A stretch of 51,940 bases of DNA from JAWKVD01 sp041398225 (GTDB lineage Bacteria; Pseudomonadota; Alphaproteobacteria; Caulobacterales; Hyphomonadaceae): positions 1 through 51,940 of the forward strand of contig JAWKVD010000024.1 in assembly GCA_041398225.1 (NCBI GenBank). Reading direction: 5' to 3'. Under the pieces are notes generated by a model. That model searched no databases. It was given only the letters and a program-made list of their open reading frames with translations, and was not told the DNA's origin. How positions within the stretch are numbered: position 1 is the first letter of the stretch; every line of letters starts with the position of its first letter. The position numbers and the translations under genes are program-made. This document shows, piece after piece, positions 9,016-16,552 of the stretch.

Positions 9016-9138
9016 ACTGTCATCCCGGGCGAGGCCGCGGACGAAGTCCGGCCGAGACCCGGGACCCATTGAGAGGCCGTCGAGGTTGATGAATGGGTCC
9101 CGGCTCGCGCCGCTGCGCGGCTTGGCCGGGATGACAGT
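9016..9138. repeat. Palindromic intergenic repeat element (TGTCATCCCGG type)
   Basis: A 123-bp near-symmetrical element. The outer arms ACTGTCATCCCGG (9016-9028) and CCGGGATGACAGT (9126-9138) are perfect 13-bp complements. Inner arms CCGGGACCCATT (9059-9070) and AATGGGTCCCGG (9092-9103) are perfect 12-bp complements. The two arm pairs could fold as one long stem with internal loops. Elements with TGTCATCCCGG ends are widely dispersed between genes in alphaproteobacteria. Only one copy is in this window, so repetition in this genome is inferred. Confidence 0.7.
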
Positions 9139-9481
9139 TGTGGGTGACCGCGATGGAAAGCGTCTCGAAGAGACGCGTCCCCAGCGCAGGCTGGGGTCCA
9201 GTCACTAAAGCCAGGATGACGCCGGCGCCTTTCCTCCACCGCCTTTGGCGGGGGAGGTGGATCGCAAGCCCGAAGGGCGAAGCGAGACGGAGGGGTGACC
9301 GCAAACTTATCCGACCCGCTTTTCCATCGCCCATATTTCCTCTCGCGTCTGGCGCGGGGAGGGTTCGGAAGACGTTCCGAGTCCATCGAATGTCAGGCCG
9401 GCCGGCGTGTGGAGGTCGCCGCAGTCCGCTCCGGTTTGTCCGACGAGAGATCGAACGAGGAACCGACAGCATCCGGGTTCG

Positions 9482-9561
9482 CCCCGGAAGGACGCGGCTT
9501 CAGCCTGCAAACAGGCTCCGGGGTGTCGAAACCGGGGCTCCAGATCTCGCGGAGAGATCTG
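9482..9561. repeat. Pair of strong hairpins in intergenic DNA
   Basis: Two adjacent stem-loops. The first has outer arms CCCCGGA (9482-9488) and TCCGGGG (9517-9523) enclosing a 6-bp stem AGCCTG (9502-9507)/CAGGCT (9512-9517) with a CAAA loop; the outer and inner arms share one base, so they are alternatives or a slightly shifted nested fold. The second is CAGATCTC (9541-9548)/GAGATCTG (9554-9561), a perfect 8-bp stem. No T-run follows, so neither looks like a terminator. They could be a decayed repeat or part of an unrecognised RNA. Confidence 0.45.
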
Positions 9562-9931
9562 CACGCGGGTCCGGGATGCGGAAATGGGTCCAAATGCTGG
9601 ACGTGGGCCGTGTGATCTCAGACGATCGAGACGGACGGTGTTCCCAGCCAAACCCGCCAGCCGCACCGGATCTCAAACCGGCCGCGGGGCGCGTGGGCGT
9701 CGCGTCTATCGCCAGCTCACCTCCCAAAGGAGAGGGCTGGCAACTTACCGGCGCGGCCCCACGCGCCCCGGCCTCCCATGCTTCTGCGGACTTGAACACA
9801 GAAGCCAGCCAACAAGGCGGGGGACGCACACGCGAAACCGGATGGCCCACGGCCAGTCCGAGGGCGGACCTGTGGCGCATGTGTCAGCGGGGAACTGGCG
9901 GAGCAGCCCGCAAACCGCTAGTCGGGGCGCC

Positions 9932-10990
9932 ATGCGGACCGAATTGTTCGATTTTCACCTGCCCGAGGAGCTGATCGCCCTGCGTCCGGCGCGACCGCGC
10001 GACAGCGCGCGCCTGCTGGTCGTGCGGGGGAGGGAGGGCGCCCTCGAGGACCGCTCGGTCGCCGACCTTCCAGAGATCCTCGCTGCGGGCGACGTGCTGG
10101 TCGCCAATAATTCCCGCGTTCTGCGGGCGGCGCTGAAGGCCACCCGCGCCGCGCGCGAGCCGGGCGGGCCGGAGGTCCAGCTTCATATCAACCTCAACCA
10201 GCGCGCCGGAGCTGATCGCTGGCGGGTTTTCCTGCGACCGGCCAAGCGGGTGCGCGCGGACGATCTGGTCGTGTTCGGAAACGGGCTTGAAGCGCGGGTT
10301 CTGGAACGCGGGGAGGGCGGCGACGCGCTGCTTGGCTTCAACCGGTCGGGCGGCGATCTCGACGCCGCTATCGATGCGCTGGGGGATATGCCGATCCCGC
10401 CCTATATCGCCTCGAAGCGCGCGCCGGACGCCGAGGACGTCGCCGACTACCAGACGACGTTCGCGCGCGATGCGGGGTCGGTCGCCGCGCCCACGGCAGG
10501 TCTTCACATCACCGACGATCTGCGCCAGCGGTTGGCCGAAAGCGGCGTGCCGATGCATTTCGTGACCCTGCATGTCAACGCGGGCACCTTTCTGCCGATC
10601 TCGACGGCGACGATCGATCATCACCGGATGCATTCGGAAACCGCCGTGCTCGATCCGGAAACCTGCGACGCGATCAACGCGGCGGGCGCACAGGGCGGAC
10701 GCTGCATCGCTGTCGGAACGACCGCCCTGCGCACGCTCGAAAGCGCCGCTCGCGGAGGGGCGCTGGCGCCGTTCGCGGGCGACACCGACATCTTCATCTC
10801 GCCCGGCTATCAATTTCGGGCCATAGACGGGCTCATGACCAACTTCCACCTTCCCAGATCGTCGCTGTTCGTCCTGGTCTCCGCGCTCATGGGGCTGGAG
10901 ACGATGCAGCGCGCCTACGCCCACGCCGTCGAGAAGCGCTATCGTTTCTATTCGTATGGCGACGCCTGTCTGTTGTTGCCCAATGGCTGA
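9932..10990 (+). CDS. queA: S-adenosylmethionine:tRNA ribosyltransferase-isomerase
   Basis: Transfers and isomerises the ribosyl group of S-adenosylmethionine onto preQ1 in tRNA, forming epoxyqueuosine at the wobble position of GUN anticodons. The 352-residue protein starts with the family hallmark MRTELFDFHLPEELIAL and contains ANNSRVLRAAL, APTAGLHIT, LHVNAGTFLPI and the C-terminal NFHLPRSSLFVLVSALMG. The reading frame is open far upstream into the palindromic region, but homology begins at the ATG at 9932, so this start is chosen. The stop overlaps tgt by 8 bp, giving the usual queA-tgt operon. Confidence 0.96.
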   Translation: MRTELFDFHLPEELIALRPARPRDSARLLVVRGREGALEDRSVADLPEILAAGDVLVANNSRVLRAALKATRAAREPGGPEVQLHINLNQRAGADRWRVFLRPAKRVRADDLVVFGNGLEARVLERGEGGDALLGFNRSGGDLDAAIDALGDMPIPPYIASKRAPDAEDVADYQTTFARDAGSVAAPTAGLHITDDLRQRLAESGVPMHFVTLHVNAGTFLPISTATIDHHRMHSETAVLDPETCDAINAAGAQGGRCIAVGTTALRTLESAARGGALAPFAGDTDIFISPGYQFRAIDGLMTNFHLPRSSLFVLVSALMGLETMQRAYAHAVEKRYRFYSYGDACLLLPNG

Positions 10991-12110
10991 GTTTCCCTTC
11001 ACCCTCCATGCGACCGACGGCGCGGCGCGCTGCGGTACGCTCTCAACGCCGCGCGGCGACATCGCCACTCCGGCCTTCATGCCGGTGGGCACCACCGGAA
11101 CGGTCAAGGCGGTCTATCTCGATCAGGTGCGGGGCACGGGCGCCGACATCATTCTCGGCAACACCTATCACCTCATGTTGCGGCCGACGGCCGAGCGCGT
11201 GGCGCGTCTGGGCGGGTTGCACAAATTCATTCGCTGGCCGCATCCGATCCTGACGGACTCGGGCGGCTTTCAGGTCTTCTCGCTGGCGGGTCTTCGCAAG
11301 ATCAATGAAGACGGGGCCGAGTTCCGTTCGCACTGGGACGGCTCGCTGCATTTCCTTGGACCGGAACGGTCGATCGAGATCCAGGCCGACCTGCTCGGGG
11401 CCGACATCTCGATGCAGTTCGACGAGTGCACGCCGTTCCCGTGCGAGAAGGATCAGGCCGCCGCGTCGTTGCGCCTGTCGGCGCGTTGGGGCGATCGCTC
11501 AAAGGCGGCGTTCGGAACGCGCGACACGCAGGCGCTGTTCGGCATCGTGCAGGGTTCGGTCTATCCGGACCTTCGCCGCGAAAGCGCCGAACGGGTTATG
11601 GAGACCGGGTTTGACGGTTACGCCATCGGCGGGCTGGCGGTCGGCGAGGGTCGGTCGGCCATGTGCGACACAATCGATCTCACCGCGCCGATGCTGCCGG
11701 TTCAGCGTCCGCGCTACCTGATGGGCGTGGGCAAACCCATCGATATCGTCGAGGCGGTCTATCGCGGCATGGACATGTTCGACTGCGTTCTGCCGACCCG
11801 CTCCGGGCGGCACGGGCAGGCGTGGACGTGGGACGGGCCGGTGAACCTGCGCAACGCCCGCCATGCCGAAGATGAAGCGCCGCTGGATGCGGCCTCCGAC
11901 TGCCTGGCGAGCCGGGACTATTCGCGCGCCTATATCCATCACCTGTTCCGGGCCGGCGAATATCTCGGTCCGATGCTGTTGTCGTGGCACAACCTGTATT
12001 TCTTCCAGGACCTCATGCGCGCCATCCGTCAGGCGATCACCGAAGGGCGGTTCGAGGCCTGGCGGCGGGAGATGGTCGCGCGTTGGGACGACGGGAAGTC
12101 CGGCGGTTAG
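10983..12110 (+). CDS. tgt: tRNA-guanine(34) transglycosylase with atypical zinc site
   Basis: Exchanges guanine-34 for preQ1 in tRNA, the step before QueA acts. The 375-residue protein carries the substrate-pocket motif DSGGFQVFSL and the catalytic aspartate in FDCVLPTRSGRHGQ. The zinc site near the C-terminus is normally C-x-C-x-x-C plus a distant histidine. Here the matching segment reads S-D-C-L-A-S followed by RDYSRAYIHHL, so only the middle cysteine and the histidine (SWHNLYFF) remain. The start at 10983 (MAEFPF) overlaps queA by 8 bp; an upstream in-frame ATG at 10956 lies deep in queA and is less likely. The stop overlaps the convergent lipoprotein gene stop by 4 bp. Confidence 0.95.
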   Translation: MAEFPFTLHATDGAARCGTLSTPRGDIATPAFMPVGTTGTVKAVYLDQVRGTGADIILGNTYHLMLRPTAERVARLGGLHKFIRWPHPILTDSGGFQVFSLAGLRKINEDGAEFRSHWDGSLHFLGPERSIEIQADLLGADISMQFDECTPFPCEKDQAAASLRLSARWGDRSKAAFGTRDTQALFGIVQGSVYPDLRRESAERVMETGFDGYAIGGLAVGEGRSAMCDTIDLTAPMLPVQRPRYLMGVGKPIDIVEAVYRGMDMFDCVLPTRSGRHGQAWTWDGPVNLRNARHAEDEAPLDAASDCLASRDYSRAYIHHLFRAGEYLGPMLLSWHNLYFFQDLMRAIRQAITEGRFEAWRREMVARWDDGKSGG

Positions 12111-12673
12111 CGCAGCTCGATATCCGGGGCGGGTTTCAGGCCTGCGTCGGGGTGGGGAGCGGCAGGCGGCGCGCAGCCCATCGCGGCGCCGATACCCTTG
12201 AGATAGGCGCGCCGTTCGACGCCGCGATCATACGCCGCTTTCAGCTTGCGTTCGTGCTCGCTGGCGCCGGAGGCGAAGCGCAGAACCGAGCGGTAGGGGA
12301 GAAATCCGCTGAGCGTCGAGGAGACGGTGTTGAGCGTCAGGTCGGCCGCGCCATCCGCCGCCTTTTCGCTGATCCCGGTTTTCGCCAGATGCGCGTCGGA
12401 GTCGGGGCCGAGGATCGCGGTCAGTTCGCCGACCTCGGCGCCGATGGCCTCGCAGGTGAGAATCGGGACGGGTTCATAGGGCGACACGATCGCCTCCAGC
12501 CGGGGCGGAATCGGCGCGCGGGTGAGGTTGAGGTCCTCGAACGGGCTCAGCACCGCGTCGTCTATGCCTTCGGAGGTCCGGTTGGCCGTGCGATTTGCCG
12601 CGCTTGTGCTGCACGCGGCCAGTGCAATGGAGGTGGTTGCGATAACTGTCAGTAAGCGCGCGATTTTTTTCAT
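12107..12673 (-). CDS. Putative lipoprotein of unknown function
   Basis: A 188-residue protein with a lipoprotein signal: MKKIARLLTVIATTSIALAAC, with the lipobox LAAC placing the lipidated cysteine at residue 21. The mature part has no motif I can assign. It contains a conserved-looking segment SPFEDLNLTRAPIPPRL, two further cysteines and a proline-rich C-terminus. The start is fixed by a GGGGGAA ribosome site 5-6 bases upstream of the ATG at 12673; the frame is open further upstream but reads through the tRNA region. It faces tgt convergently with a 4-bp overlap of stop codons. Likely attached to the inner or outer membrane. Confidence 0.8.
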   Translation of the reverse strand: MKKIARLLTVIATTSIALAACSTSAANRTANRTSEGIDDAVLSPFEDLNLTRAPIPPRLEAIVSPYEPVPILTCEAIGAEVGELTAILGPDSDAHLAKTGISEKAADGAADLTLNTVSSTLSGFLPYRSVLRFASGASEHERKLKAAYDRGVERRAYLKGIGAAMGCAPPAAPHPDAGLKPAPDIELR

Positions 12674-12775
12674 GTTCGTTCCCCCGGTGCGTTCGTCCGG
12701 TCCAAGGGTAGTCTGGCAAAATATCGTCCGGCAAGGACCGCCCGAGGCAAAGTCACCGGCGGGCAATTTCCTGCG

Positions 12776-12804
12776 TTGACGGTGGAGCTTTCGCCAACTA
12801 GGTT
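12776..12804 (+). promoter_or_regulatory. Sigma-70-type promoter of tRNA-Lys
   Basis: TTGACG at 12776-12781 and TAGGTT at 12799-12804 are separated by 17 bp, close to the housekeeping consensus. The expected transcription start would be about 10 bases before the tRNA 5' end at 12821. Position and spacing make this a good candidate; it is not experimentally shown. Confidence 0.55.
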
Positions 12805-12820
12805 CCGCCGCTCTTGAAGC

Positions 12821-12896
12821 GAGCCCGTAGCTCAGTTGGTAGAGCAGCTGACTTTTAATCAGCGGGTCGTAGGTTCGATTCCTACCGGGCTCACCA
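12821..12896 (+). tRNA. tRNA-Lys (anticodon UUU)
   Basis: A 76-base cloverleaf with a 7-bp acceptor stem GAGCCCG/CGGGCTC, D arm GCTC...GAGC, anticodon stem GCTGA/TCAGC with loop CTTTTAA (anticodon TTT), T arm GTAGG/CCTAC with TTCGATT loop, and an encoded CCA end. All stems pair. Confidence 0.98.
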
Positions 12897-12994
12897 AGCA
12901 CCCTTACAGCCAGAACCCGCGACCTTTCCGGTCCGACGCCTTGACGCGGTCGGTCAGCGTGGCCTCCACTCCATCCGATCAAATGGAGGGGCGC

Positions 12995-14434
12995 ATGTCC
13001 GCTTTTTTCTTCCGTTCGCGGCTTTGGGGATCGAGCGCGGTGGCGGCGTTTGCGCTTGCGGTTGCATCGTGCGCAACGCCGGCAGGATCACCCCAAACGG
13101 GCTCGACTGAGAGCGGCGCTTCGGCTCTTTCCAAATCCGACGCCTGGCTGGCGTCCGTCGCTGGCGGCGTTCAGGAGGACAGTCTTCGGGCGCTCATTCA
13201 GACCATGGTCGATTTCGGAACCCGTCATACGCTTTCGGACACGAAGTCGGATACACGCGGCATCGGCGCCGCGCGCCGCTGGGTCGCCTCCGAGTTCAAC
13301 GGCATGTCCTCGGCGTGCGGGGGATGTCTGACAATCGTCACGCCCAGCGACATCGTCACGGGCAGTCGCGTGCCGGAGCCCACCGAGGTGATGGATGTTC
13401 TCGCCATTCAGCGTGGCCAGACCGACCCCAACCGGGTCGTCATCATTTCCGGGCATCTCGACAGCCGCGTCACCGATGTGATGGACGCGGTGTCGGATGC
13501 GCCCGGCGCCAATGACGACGCGTCCGGCGTCGCCGCGGTCATGGAGGCCGCGCGGGTTCTCTCGGGTGAGACCTTTGGGGCCACGATCGTCTACGCCGCG
13601 CTGTCCGGCGAGGAACAGGGGCTGCTTGGAGGGCAGATTCTGGCGGACTACGCGAAGGCGCAGGGCTGGGAGGTCGAGGCGGTTCTGAACAACGACATCG
13701 TCGGCAACACGCACGGGATTGGCGGGCAACACGTTGATGATCGTGTGCGGGTGTTCTCCGAGGGCGTTCGGGCGCTGGAGACGGATGCGATGGGCCGGGC
13801 GCGGGTTTCGACCGGCGGAGAACTGGATGCGCCGTCGCGCAATCTGGCGCGGTATATGGCTGCGCTGTCGGAAAGGGTGGGCGACAAGCCCGGCGTCGAC
13901 ATGATCTACCGGCGCGATCGCTTCGGTCGGGGCGGCGACCAGACGCCGATGCAACAGGCGGGGTTCCCCGCCGTTCGTGTGTCTGAGGCCGCCGAGAATT
14001 ACACGCGTCAGCATCAGGATCTGAGAGAAGAAGACGGCGTGAAATATGGCGACACGATCGACGGCGTCGACTTCCCCTATCTCGCGGGCGTCGTCCGTCT
14101 TAACGTGATGACCCTAGCCAGTCTCGCGAAGGCGCCGCCTCCGCCGCCGATGGTCGAACTCAAGGGGGCGGTCAGCGCCGACACGCTGGTGACCTGGAAG
14201 CCGTCGCCGGGCGCGGCGGCTTATCGCGTGTGGTGGCGTGACACGACGAGCCCGACCTGGACGCATACGCGAGAGGTCGATGGAAGCGAGACGCAAACGC
14301 TGTTGAAGAACACCGTGATCGACGACTGGTTCTTCGGCGTCAGCGCTCTCTCCGCGGATGGTTTCGCCAGTCCGGTTCAGTTCGCCGGACCGGTGGGCGT
14401 GTTCATCCCCTCCGGCCCGGCTGGAAATGACTGA
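12995..14434 (+). CDS. M28 family zinc aminopeptidase/carboxypeptidase, lipoprotein, with Fn3-like tail
   Basis: A 479-residue exported metallopeptidase. The N-terminus is a lipoprotein signal (lipobox VASC, C26). The M28 di-zinc site is visible: H154 and D156 (SGHLDS), D174/D175 (GANDDASG), catalytic E206-E207 (SGEEQG) and D234 (NNDIVG), with the last histidine in YTRQHQD. Residues about 388-475 follow a short proline run and resemble a fibronectin type III-like domain. The start at 12995 has GGAGGGG a few bases upstream; the frame is open through the tRNA gene and must not be extended. The protein probably removes amino acids from peptides in the periplasm or at the cell surface. Confidence 0.9.
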   Translation: MSAFFFRSRLWGSSAVAAFALAVASCATPAGSPQTGSTESGASALSKSDAWLASVAGGVQEDSLRALIQTMVDFGTRHTLSDTKSDTRGIGAARRWVASEFNGMSSACGGCLTIVTPSDIVTGSRVPEPTEVMDVLAIQRGQTDPNRVVIISGHLDSRVTDVMDAVSDAPGANDDASGVAAVMEAARVLSGETFGATIVYAALSGEEQGLLGGQILADYAKAQGWEVEAVLNNDIVGNTHGIGGQHVDDRVRVFSEGVRALETDAMGRARVSTGGELDAPSRNLARYMAALSERVGDKPGVDMIYRRDRFGRGGDQTPMQQAGFPAVRVSEAAENYTRQHQDLREEDGVKYGDTIDGVDFPYLAGVVRLNVMTLASLAKAPPPPPMVELKGAVSADTLVTWKPSPGAAAYRVWWRDTTSPTWTHTREVDGSETQTLLKNTVIDDWFFGVSALSADGFASPVQFAGPVGVFIPSGPAGND

Positions 14435-14452
14435 TCGGCGACGCCGGCGCGA

Positions 14453-16372
14453 TCAGCGCGGCTTCAGGATTTCTCCGAGCCGGTCGCGCGTTCCCTCGAT
14501 CCGTTCGAGCACCGGATAGCGAAGGCCTCCGGTGTAGGCGAGATCGACCGTCCGCACCTGATCCTGGTCCTTGATCGTCAGCGTCACGATTGTGGCGCCA
14601 TTGGCGGTCGCGGCGACGGCGTCCTTGAGGGTGTCGGTGTCGAAGATTTTGTCGCCGACCGCGACAATGGTCATGCCGGGCGCCAGGCCTGCTTCGAAGG
14701 CGGGGCTGTTCCATTGGACCGATGCAATGTCGCCATCCTTGCCGGCGTTCAGGCCGATCGAGTAGGTGAGATTGCCCGGCGAGACGAACTCGCGTCCGTA
14801 AGCGGTCGGGGCGTCGCGGTAGACAAGGCGATAGCCGCCGCGCTCAAAGCCGTTCATGGGAGCGTTGGGCGCGACGTCGTTGACGCGTTCCTGAATGAAG
14901 GATTCCCAGTCGTAGGGTTGCACCTTGTTCAACGTCTTGACGACGTCGTCGACTGTGTAGGTCAGCTGTCCCCAGTCGCCATCGCGCACGCCGAAGAAGT
15001 TCTTGGCGAAATCGTCGAGCGACTTCTTCTCGCGCGACTTTTCCCGAATGAGGGTGTCGGCGTCGAGCCAGATCATGAGGCCCTCGGAATAATAGTCCTC
15101 GCTGCGCTGCCAGTCGCGCCATGGCAGCGAACGGCGCGCCGCGATGATGGGGTCCATCGTGGTGTCGGCCAGCGCGCGCCAGTCGCGCCCGGTGCGTGTT
15201 GAGTAGGCGGCGGCGACGTCCGCCAGCCGCTGAAGCGCCTGTTCCTTGGTGAGGAAGCCGGAGCGGGCCGCCAGGATGATGCCCCAGTACTGGGTCTGTC
15301 CCTCGTAGACCCAGAGCAGGCTGTTGCGCATCGGGGTGTCGAAGGACGGCGTCCAGAGATCGGCCGGACGGCGGAACTTTCCGTTCCACGAGTGCGTGTA
15401 TTCGTGCGCCAGCAGGTCGCGACTGACCGTCGCCTTGTCCCATGCCTTGAAGTAGCCGCCGCGCACGCCGTTGTCGCTTGAGCGGGCGTGTTCGATGCCG
15501 GCGGTGGCGATCCGATCGCTTACCGTCAGTAGAAAATCGTAGTGGTTGAAGTGACGCGCGCCGAACAGCTTGTCGGCCTGCGAAATGAGGTTCCGGTGCG
15601 TCTGGATCATGCTGGCGCTGGCGTCGATCATGTCGGCGGTGTCGCCGACGACGTTGAGCGATACGCGCGATTGACCGTCTTCGGACAGGTTCCACGATTT
15701 GAAGTGTTTGCCGGCGATCAGCGGGGAGTCGATGACGGTCTCCCAGGACTCGGTCTTGAAGCGGATCTCGTCCGCCGTTCGCGATTCCGTTTCGAGCGCG
15801 GTTGCGTAGTCCCAGCCTGCCGGAAGCTTCAGCGTGACGTCGAAGGGAATTTGGCGCGCGAAGTAGCCGGCGGGGTAGAGCGCGGCGACATACCAGTTGA
15901 GGCGCAGCATTTCGTTCGTGACCATGGTCGGCCCCTGCGCGCTCGACAGCGGCGTCAGGAATTGGGCTTCGACGTTCAGGGCGGTTGCGCCCTCAGGAAC
16001 GTCGACATGATAGGAGAACACGTCGACCGGATCCCGCGTCCACGGAACGGGTTTTCCGTTCGCGGTGATCTTGAGGCCGGCATAGTTGTACACCGGGCCG
16101 CGCGGGGCGTGGTTGCCGGGAATCCACTTGGCGTAGGTCAGCGTCATGGGACCGGCCTTCGGGGCCGGGATCGTTTGCTTCAGCCAGAAAATTCGGCGCG
16201 ACAGGTCCGTCGCGTCGACTTCCAGTTTCACGACGCCGGGGAAGGGCGTGTCGGCCGGCGCGGCGACCGGCGGCGGATAGGGCGCGGGCTGCGGCGCCGA
16301 GTTGGTCTGGGCCATTGCCGGCGCCGTAAAGGCGAGCGCGAGCGAAAGACCAAGAATGAGCGACCGTTTCAT
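14453..16372 (-). CDS. M61 family peptidase with C-terminal PDZ domain
   Basis: An exported 639-residue metallopeptidase of the M61 (glycyl aminopeptidase) family. A signal peptide covers residues 1-21 (cleavage after AMA). The N-terminal domain is beta-rich; the zinc motif HEYTH is at 323-327 followed by SWNGKFRRP, and the third ligand is E357 in VYEGQTQYWG. A PDZ domain lies at about 525-610 (GLNAGKDGDIASVQW, SPAFEAGLAPGMTIVAVGD). The start at 16372 is chosen because the signal peptide begins there and GGAGAG lies just upstream. Family members release N-terminal glycine or alanine from peptides. It is a single-gene unit, divergent from the MFS transporter. Confidence 0.92.
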   Translation of the reverse strand: MKRSLILGLSLALAFTAPAMAQTNSAPQPAPYPPPVAAPADTPFPGVVKLEVDATDLSRRIFWLKQTIPAPKAGPMTLTYAKWIPGNHAPRGPVYNYAGLKITANGKPVPWTRDPVDVFSYHVDVPEGATALNVEAQFLTPLSSAQGPTMVTNEMLRLNWYVAALYPAGYFARQIPFDVTLKLPAGWDYATALETESRTADEIRFKTESWETVIDSPLIAGKHFKSWNLSEDGQSRVSLNVVGDTADMIDASASMIQTHRNLISQADKLFGARHFNHYDFLLTVSDRIATAGIEHARSSDNGVRGGYFKAWDKATVSRDLLAHEYTHSWNGKFRRPADLWTPSFDTPMRNSLLWVYEGQTQYWGIILAARSGFLTKEQALQRLADVAAAYSTRTGRDWRALADTTMDPIIAARRSLPWRDWQRSEDYYSEGLMIWLDADTLIREKSREKKSLDDFAKNFFGVRDGDWGQLTYTVDDVVKTLNKVQPYDWESFIQERVNDVAPNAPMNGFERGGYRLVYRDAPTAYGREFVSPGNLTYSIGLNAGKDGDIASVQWNSPAFEAGLAPGMTIVAVGDKIFDTDTLKDAVAATANGATIVTLTIKDQDQVRTVDLAYTGGLRYPVLERIEGTRDRLGEILKPR

Positions 16373-16552
16373 GAACTCTCCGCGGGCGAATGCTGAATCG
16401 GGCGGCATCGTGCCGGCAATCCGGTATATGGCAATACTCGCCGAAATGTTGCAGTTCATCCAGTGTGGGGGGATGCGACAGAACGGGCGAACAGCGCGGC
16501 GGAGACCGCGCAAACGTCGATGAGCGGATGCTCATGGGGAGGTAAAGCGTAG

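Larger units (their letters stand above)
8920..9931. other. Gene-free, palindrome-rich intergenic region of about 1 kb
   Basis: No convincing gene is seen between gatB and queA. The stretch is a mosaic of short inverted repeats: a large cruciform element at 9016-9138, hairpins at 9482-9523 and 9541-9561, and several GGGGAGG/CCTCC-type segments (about 8941-8965, 9231-9260, 9350-9365, 9719-9736) of the kind scattered through alphaproteobacterial intergenic DNA. Long open frames cross it on both strands, but they have no start signals, domains or plausible composition, and they reflect high GC. The queA promoter must lie somewhere in it, but I could not identify one. Confidence 0.75.

Noticed and set aside
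9138..9974. Long open frame (278 codons) in the gatB-queA gap, and the 175-codon upstream extension of queA
   Set aside because: No start signal, no recognisable domain, composition dominated by repeats and overlaps with hairpins; QueA homology begins exactly at 9932.
10956..10982. Upstream ATG start for tgt
   Set aside because: Would add nine Cys-rich residues encoded inside queA; the family N-terminus starts at MAEFPF.
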